Part shown: piece after piece, positions 57,301 through 64,000 of the stretch
How the letters are laid out: every line of letters starts with the position of its first letter
How positions within the stretch are numbered: position 1 is the first letter of the stretch
Position numbers and translations under genes: made by a program
Assembly: GCA_011799875.1 (NCBI GenBank)
Contig: CM022303.1
Span: forward strand, 735,328,371-735,392,370
Length of the DNA: 64,000 nt
Direction of reading: 5' to 3'
Source: Thinopyrum elongatum
Lineage: Eukaryota > Streptophyta > Magnoliopsida > Poales > Poaceae
Notes under the pieces: generated by a model
Told to the model about the DNA's origin: nothing
The model's database searches: none
The model's input: the letters and a program-made list of their open reading frames with translations, nothing else

Positions 57301-59644
57301 TTGAATTCATTCAAAAGGTTTTCAAGAATGAAGTAGAAGTTATTGTAACAAGAAAATTCTGTTTCTATAATTCGATTGCAGAAAGGAATATTTGAGTTAC
57401 AAGTTTAGCGAATGTCTGATGAGTTGTGAAAGGGGTTTCATAACTTGCACCTCCCGGAACACCACTGCAAGTGGAAAGTCCGTGAAGATGTAATCGAACC
57501 ATTTATGACATGGTAAGATCAAAGATGACATAAATAAATTTGCCATTACCCCTTTTAAAGAGTGATGCTTTAGAGACTGCGGCTTTTACACTGAAAAGAG
57601 CTCCATCAGGTCTGTTGAAATGACACCATGGTATTGTACGCCCAACCATGTTATATCTTTTCTTAACATTTGGAATATGGGGCTTGTGTAAAAGGTTACA
57701 AACCTATTCCAAATCAGACAAGTGCTACTTTGTAGGTTATCCCAAGTCATTGGGTATTCCTCCCTCACTATACCGAGGCAAATAGGTTTGCCACAAAGAA
57801 CGGTATGCTTTTTGAAGAAAATGGTTCTTTCAAAAAGGTGAGTGGGAGAATAGTGCAACTCGACAAGATAAACAGTATCTTCGTCATCAGGTCAAAGGAA
57901 AGGAACCTTGGAATTGATTCCGGAGTTTCCTACTGCGACTGATACGGAAGTCTCTACAATAAAATGTATGGACTTCGGTCGAACTTGCAGCTGAACCACG
58001 TAGGCAAGGCTCGTGCAAACATCTCAGGTGCGCAAACGAGATATTGTTGTTAGACAACAGTATACCTACGATACACAAGGAAGCGTTGATGGGCCCTGAC
58101 TCCGGAATTGGCTAAATGCCAATAGAACCCGAGTTAGTTTCCATATAAGTGATTCAAGATTAAAACCTTGATACACCTTTCGGAAGGCTTAGAGTCTAAC
58201 GAATATTTATGGAACTTAAAACTGATACAGATAAAAATGTTTTATCCATAAAGCTCGACTTGTTGCAATAACAAGTTCAAGGAGTTGACTACGATGAGGT
58301 TGTTTCATCGTAGCGATGCTTAAAGTCGGTTCGGGTTGAACTAGCAATTATTACATATTTCAATCATGAGATATGAAACAAAGGATGACAAAAGGATTTT
58401 CATCTGATGGAAATGAAACCAAGGACTTGCATGTGTTACAGTCCAAGGTATTTTGTCAATCCAGAGGATGCTAATAAGTATGCAAACTTCAGAGTTCCAG
58501 CAATGGACAGAAGAGAGCAAAATGGAGTTGGAATCTTCGTGTTTTGATGAAATAGTCAAAGGGGTTTGACTTCATCAATGGGTAACGAAGATGCTTATGA
58601 TTCAAGAAAGTAAGTGGGAGCATAATAATATTTCTAGAAATGTTGTGTGCTTGACACATTGTTAATTGGAAATAAATTTCTTGACACGAATTAGGACTTC
58701 ATTTAAAAATAGTTTTTTGATGAAGTGCTTGGGCTAAATAGCCTTTATATTAAGCATGATGATCTATGGAGATAGATTTACCTAATGGGGCTGAGCAAAG
58801 ATACATATTGACAAAATGCTAAAACCTTTTAGCATTAAAAATGTCAAGGAGTGATTCTTGCCGAAGTCACATGGAAAGAGTTTTTGCAAGACTCAGTGTC
58901 CCAAAACACTGATGAGCAAAATACATGATGGAGATTCCACACACTCTTGTGTTTGGATTAATCATGTATTCCATGGTATGTAAAACAACCAGATATGTCC
59001 AATACTCCAAAGTTGTTGCGAGTATAGATACCAAAGTGATCAAAAGTACTGATCATGGGACAATAGTGAAAAAGGGTCATTGAGTACTATAGTAGCACTG
59101 ATGACATGTTTTCTCGCAAGTGGAGATCATGAAGAGTTCGATGTAAAAGGTTACATCGAAGCAGTCTTCATCATTTCTCCATGCAATTTTCAATTTAAAT
59201 TGAGGGTTTTGTGTAACACACAATATGGTGGCACAGTTAGTTGGAAATTGTTCCAAACAAGTTACTGTGGCGAATTCTATAACAGAGGCAAAGTATATTG
59301 CCGCTTTCGAAGCGACAAACAAGATGTTGAATCATATAGTTCATTCATGAACTTAGTATGGTTCCAAGATGGCTTTTGTAAATGGGACACTACTGCAAGT
59401 AGTTGCTCCATAACTCAGTCTGAGGAATCCAGGTTCGACCTGTGATTCGCATATATACCAAGCCAAGTCCACACAAAATATGAATTTTGTGAAAGCGTGA
59501 AAACGCGAGGATATGCAAAGATACACACGGAGCTGAAGTCGTCAGATCCGTTGGACATTCAGGCTATACCACAAGCGAAGCATATTTACACCGGTGTGCC
59601 ACAGGTGCAATGTGCATTAGCATTAAACTAGATTATTGACTCTA

Positions 59645-59659
59645 GTGCAAGTGGGAGTC
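59645..59659 (+). promoter_or_regulatory. polypurine tract of copy B
   Basis: GTGCAAGTGGGAGTC, directly before the 3' LTR; identical to that of copy A. Confidence 0.85.
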
Positions 59660-61672
59660 TGTAGGAGATATGCCCTAGAGGCAATAATAAATATTATTGA
59701 TTATCTCCCTGTTCATAATTAAGTTTATGTTCCATGCTATAACTGCTATGGTTCTCGAGTCTGCAAATAAAACGAGGCTTGGAGGAAGACTCATATGCAC
59801 GTGTGGGATAATAAACGATAAAATGTATTCCTAGTCAAGCCTCTATGACTGGCTCAAGTGTTGCACGATGGTTCTGTTTTCCTGATCATGGGCATGTCTA
59901 TGCCAGCAACTTTGAGGGCACAATGTTATAAGAACATTTGTGTTGAATCGACCCGATTGATGTTATGCTATGAGATACATTCGTCATGAGTTAATGGTTA
60001 ATAACATAGAGATGGTTAATGTTTGCATAATTCCTTAGACCATGAGAGTATCGAGTTTCTTCATACTTGCTTCATGAACTTTGGGGTTTGTTAAATGTCA
60101 TCCGTAAATGGGTGGCTATTACGGCGGCTTACGGGTTCATGGAAAAGTATGTCAAGTAACTTGATAGCTCGAGATTGGGATTTGCTCCTCCGACGATGGA
60201 GAGATATCTCTGGGCCCTCTCGGTGTTACGGTATCCATCATCGTCTGGCCAGACACTTCGTGATTTGATCACGGGGATGCCGGAACACGGTAACGAGAAA
60301 AGAGAACAATACCGGTAACGAGGTAACTAGCATAGTGGACAAGTTGTTGATCCACGGGAATGCCAACATGTCTCACCTCGGGTATTTGTAACATATCGCG
60401 AAGCAACAGGAATAGCACACGGCAACTGGAGGTTCACTCGAATATTCATTCGTGTGGGTATAGGGGTCAATATGGGTGTCCACGGCTTCGATGTTGATCA
60501 TTGATCGGAAGGGGTTCCAGGTCATGTCTATACTTCACCGAACCTATAGGGTCACACGCTTAAGGGTCATCTATCTGCTGAATACTAGACAGGGAGTCTG
60601 AGAGAAAATCACCGAAAAAGTTTCGGACAGCGGAAAAGTTCCGCAGAGAGAGGTCACCGGATGAGTTCCGGTGAAACTGAAAAGTTGTTTCAGAGGATAC
60701 CATAAAGTCAAATTGGTTTCGGCACATGCCCGATAATTCTTGGAGGGTGCCAGAATCATTCTGGAAACTTTTGGGAATTTTCTGGAAGAAAAACCGGAAA
60801 TGTTCCGGAGCTACCGGAACCACTTCAGATGCTTTTCGCAGATGAAAATCACTAATCTGGAATTGTTCCAGAACGCGTTGAAAATTATTTTAGTGGGTAC
60901 TAGAAATGTTCTAAGCCCACATAAATATTTTCAGTTCGAACGGACGCTGAAAAATGTCGTCATGAATAGTGAAAGTGCTTTTTGGGTGGCTTCTTGGAGA
61001 AGCCACCTTGAGGGTCCTTTGGTATTTTTCCCCTTGGCTTCTTGGAGAAGCCACCCTTGGGCTTGGCCTATAAATAGGGGTGGAGGGGGCTGCCTAAAGA
61101 CTCACTCTTTCTCACATATACATGCCATTGCAATGATCTGGCTTCTTCTCTCCCTCTCCGCGAAATAGTTTCGTAGAGCCGAAAGGCTGTCTGGGTTCCG
61201 GTGGGAACTAGTTCTGGACGGCGAAGCCCTGCCGGATAGTTGACACCGTATGTGTGCAACTCTGTAGAGAGGTCGTAGTTTCGATCTTAGTGCCCGAGGG
61301 GCTGTTCGTGAGTGCCTCCCGAAGGGCTGTCCAAGTGACGGTCCGAGTTCTGTGAGTCCTCCCGAAGGGCTGTCCGAGTGACCGTTCGAGTTTCGAAGGT
61401 CCTCCCGAAGGGCTGTCCGCGACACCGTCCGGGGGACTGTTCGACCGCCTCCCGGAGGGCTGTCCGAAGGGAAGACGAGGGTATACATCCTCGCGGTTGG
61501 GAGGTTGTAAATCCTAGCTGCGGGGATCTGCACCACCGATCGTCATCGACTCTACTTTCGCTGCGCTACGAGTCGGTAACGAAAATGATCAAACCTTGTA
61601 TGCAGTCTCCATAGTGGTCCTAGGCTGGTGCGTAGGTCGGAAAATTTTTGTTTTCTGCTGCGTTACCCTACA
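59660..61672 (+). repeat. copy B 3' LTR (2,013 bp)
   Basis: Equal in length to the 5' LTR, with about four differences. Followed by the duplication AAGGT. Confidence 0.95.
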
Positions 61673-61677
61673 AAGGT

Positions 61678-62139
61678 AACGGCGTAAAAACATCGCCATT
61701 GTAAGGTATAACCAACTCGGGTCAGACCTAGGCTTTCACCCCTGAGCTCGAGACCGGGTGCCCAAGTAGCATCACCATGTACGCCACATGTGTTGTCGCC
61801 ACCACTTTTCCACGATCCCAGCAGCGACATGTGATGTACGATCGCTGTTGCTGCACAACTATCCCTCTGCGTCAAGCTGTTGTCAATAGTTTGCATCTCC
61901 CAGTCAATCATCGGATCTGGAGGAACAAACCTCAGGAAGATCTTTCGGTGGCCACTGCAATCACGCTCGCCGTCGCGCCTCCCGATAGGAAGTCGCACAT
62001 AAGCCCTACTGCCACATCCGGCAAAGGCACCTCTGTGTCGGCACGGACAGACCTATACATCGAGGAACCGGAGCTTGTGGTGTATGGGCCACCAATGTCG
62101 GCGCTAAAACCGCGGGTCCCAAGCTGGTGGGCTCTTGAT
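61678..62139. other. older repeat sequence, right of copia copy B
   Basis: Continuation of the repeat interrupted by copy B. It reads like a degenerate non-coding retroelement leader (GGTAACGGCGTAAAAACATC, then AACTCGGGTCAGACC). A 123-codon plus frame (61777-62148) shows no family features. Confidence 0.4.
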
Positions 62140-62570
62140 GATGGTTAGTAGGAAGTAAGGGGACACGAAGTTACCCAGGTTCGGGCTCTCTCTAAAAGGT
62201 AAAAACCTACTCCTACTCTTGTTTATATTGTGTGGATGGGGTACAGAGTAGAAATTGATCTACCTCGAGATCCTATGAGTGACTTCTAACATCTAAGCCT
62301 TGAAAGCGTTCCTCTACAAACTAAACCCCTCGGTTTATATAGGCACCGGGGGTATCTAGGGTTTACTGGTACGTCGGCTACAATAAGGGATAACATGCCG
62401 ATCATTTGAACTATGTCTTGAAGTGTACACCAAGTCCTCGGTTGAGTTCATCTTGATTACGCCGAGGGCCATGGCACGCGTGGCCCAATCTTCAGTAGTA
62501 GGCGGGTCCTCGGCCGGACCCATGAATGACGGGCCGACGTGGTGTGCACCTCCGAATCAAGGACAATGTA
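62140..62570. repeat. probable gypsy LTR fragment
   Basis: Phrases such as GTTACCCAGGTTCGGGCTCT, GTACAGAGTAG...GATCTACCTCGAGA and GGGTCCTCGGCCGGACCCAT are of the kind seen in Triticeae gypsy LTRs. Ends were not identified. Confidence 0.45.
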
Positions 62571-63213
62571 ATCGGCTATTATTATTTTCTTGGCTTGTTG
62601 TGCAGGTGTTATTATGTTCATTCTGATAGGCTTCTACATACTTTGCTTTTAAGTTTCGGTCTGCATCACTCATCGAAAGTCAATGGGTTTACATGGCTAT
62701 TTACGGTGTCAGGACCAAAATATCACCACAGAATAATTGTGGAATAAACGAGACTTCAGTGCTTCGCTGTTGATATAAAGGTTTGCCATTTTCTCACCCA
62801 CTGCTACATTGCAATGATACCAGTTCTGCTTGCATTCACCATTTCTCTTGGGTTGTTGTGCAGCCAGTGCAGGTGTTCCTCATGTTTTCCCAGGTAGGGT
62901 TCTAGATAATTCATCTTATTGCCACTCACAAAGACTTGGTGGTGTACTTGGAAAGTTGAGGTTTGAGGATCAAAAGATCATCATTACTATTATGGCAAAA
63001 AGTGAATTTTCAGTGTTTTGCTACTCGTATGAAGGTATGCAGTTTGTCAAATTCAGTGATGAATTGCTATCGATATGCAACTGTTCAATTTTGCATTGTC
63101 AATTAAAACACCATCCGTTGCCATGGTACTCCAAATTATTCTTTCGCGGCTAATACAAAAAATCAACTACATCACACATGATTGTTTATAGGAACCGTTT
63201 GCGATGAAAATTT
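62571..63213. other. no recognised feature
   Basis: AT-rich sequence with two TTG(T)TGTGCAG(G/C) phrases near 62596 and 62857 that look like splice acceptors, but no associated coding frame was recognised. Confidence 0.35.
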
Positions 63214-63265
63214 ATGGGTCTATTTATGTCTTCCTCCATAAGCTTCGCCGGCTTCTTCCGCTCAA

Positions 63266-63897
63266 GTGTCGTTCACCCCCGAATCCTCGTACCCAACAAA
63301 TTCTTGCAAAAAAATGACGCCGTGGAGACACTTCGTGAGGGCCCGTACGGTCGCCGCGTCCGCCCTGAGCAACTCAGCCTCGGCGAGAGGGTGGTCGCCC
63401 ACGCCCGAGAGCACGGCTGCATCCGCATTGAGTGCAGCCGCATCCGCCGAGAGGCCATCTGTGGTAGCCGACATGGCAGCTGCTGCAGCCGAGACGGTGG
63501 CTGCAAACGCTGAGAGCGCTGGAGCAGCCGTCTGTGCGCTGAGGTATCCCTAGCCCGGGTTGAGGCCATCCACAGCCAGATCGAGGATGCCCACGCCAAG
63601 ATATTCCAGGCGTCCTCGGAATCCAGCATGCACCCCATGTCCGAAGAGGCGGCGGAGATGCTTGCCGACAATGCGGCGGCCGAGGCCATGGAGCCCCTGC
63701 TTCCTCATGAGATCGTCGAGCGGGAGCTGGAGATGCAGGAGGTGGCAGAGAAGCGTCTGTCCGTCCAGGAATCGGTGGTGGAGTACCATTTTGAATTTTC
63801 GCATATAATTAGTCATTTTATGGTTTGCAGATCTTATGAGTCTGTTATCATGGTAAAGTTGCCATGCATTCCTGGGCATGATTTGCATTTCAAGTGA
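63266..63897 (+). pseudogene. possible coding fragment, alanine-rich and coiled-coil-like, frame-shifted
   Basis: Two open stretches in different frames read as one type of protein. The first (63314-63540) is Ala-rich (STAASALSAAASAERPSVVA, then DMAAAAAETVAANAE). The second (63541-63820) is acidic and helical (VEAIHSQIEDAHAKIFQASS, then EEAAEMLADNAAAEAMEPLL). A one-base frame change is needed near 63540. The minus strand of the first part also gives a repetitive Ala/Asp frame, so the coding strand is not certain. Family not recognised. Confidence 0.35.
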
Positions 63898-64000
63898 TTT
63901 GGAAGCTATTGTGTTATTGCTAACTAAGGTACTGAACTGACCAGAACTTTAAAATCGTCTACTCAACATACTACCTACCTATTTTCCAGTTTTGAGCTAC

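Larger units (their letters stand above)
54345..59659 (+). pseudogene. decayed copia gag-pol interior of copy B
   Basis: Readable fragments include an integrase stretch at 57020-57250 (GHIGETRMEKFHYDGFFKSF, then PFTCHKERATNLLVIIHFDVCSPI), where the usual CESCLLGK zinc-finger residues are lost. Further diluted pol follows, up to RNase H-like sequence near 59100-59440. No frame exceeds about 120 codons. A roughly 185-bp segment containing GTTATGAATAACAT(A/G)AGGGC is tandemly repeated at about 56590-56960. The element must have relied on proteins made elsewhere. Confidence 0.82.
52332..61672 (+). mobile_element. copia copy B: complete non-autonomous Ty1/copia element, 9,341 bp
   Basis: Two LTRs of exactly 2,013 bp flank a 5,315-bp interior. 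The target duplication AAGGT lies at 52327-52331 and 61673-61677. The LTRs differ at only about four bases by hand count, so the insertion is very recent. The interior aligns by eye with copy A and shares its lesions, while the LTRs of the two copies differ by 160 bp around the promoter. It has no intact gene. Confidence 0.96.

Noticed and set aside
1..64000. CRISPR arrays, tRNA or rRNA genes
   Set aside because: Repeats present are transposon termini, subterminal motifs or tandem arrays without spacers; no cloverleaf or rRNA core sequence was noticed. A tRNAscan/Infernal run would settle this.

Overview
The window looks like intergenic DNA from a large-genome Triticeae grass (wheat, Aegilops, barley or rye type). 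The long terminal repeats carry the BARE/WIS/Angela-type opening (TGTTGGAAATATGC or close variants, then CTAGAGGCAATAAT). There are also CACTA transposons, a Stowaway end and layers of nested insertions. I found no free-standing host gene, no rRNA or tRNA gene and no CRISPR array. Nearly everything is transposable-element sequence; the host-gene pieces I can recognise lie inside a CACTA element.

Layout. (1) 1-3951: 3' end of a Ty1/copia element with a decayed integrase-RT-RNase H region and a 1.77-kb LTR, inserted into an older copia gag relic (3952-4433). (2) 4434-32244: a minus-strand Ty3/gypsy chromovirus. Its 3.4-kb 3' LTR is split by a complete 12.2-kb CACTA element (4994-17225, target duplication CAC). 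Its integrase is split by a complete 9.66-kb copia element (21063-30717, duplication CACGG). Its reverse transcriptase is cut at 32244 by another BARE-type LTR (32245-34057). (3) 34.1-43.0 kb: copia 5' leader, a roughly 97-bp tandem array, a decayed Athila-like gag-protease with its primer site, poly(A) retroposons and a Stowaway end. (4) 43041-51925: a second complete CACTA element (8.9 kb, duplication GGA) with no transposase. It carries exons resembling a Rieske oxygenase (PAO/PTC52/TIC55 type), TIMELESS and a short-chain dehydrogenase, all on the minus strand, plus a 660-bp tandem array. (5) 52332-61672: a second complete copia element of the same non-autonomous family (duplication AAGGT). 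(6) 61.7-64.0 kb: older repeat debris and an alanine-rich open stretch.

How the parts work together. CACTA-1 encodes its two usual products on the minus strand. The TNPD-type transposase is broken by three stops and a frameshift. The second gene (Transposase_24 N-terminus, Ulp1-like C-terminus) reads open through four exons joined at consensus splice sites. A small ORF near one end encodes an RNase H1-type hybrid-binding domain followed by a membrane segment. The GGTGCGCCATTAG motif clusters sit at both ends and again upstream of the second gene. CACTA-2 looks like a gene-capturing (Pack-CACTA) element whose pieces could form one chimeric minus-strand transcript. The two full-length copia elements have nearly identical LTR pairs but share the same ruined coding region, so they must have been mobilised by proteins from elsewhere.

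All domain names come from reading translations by eye. No database search or alignment was run, and difference counts are hand counts.
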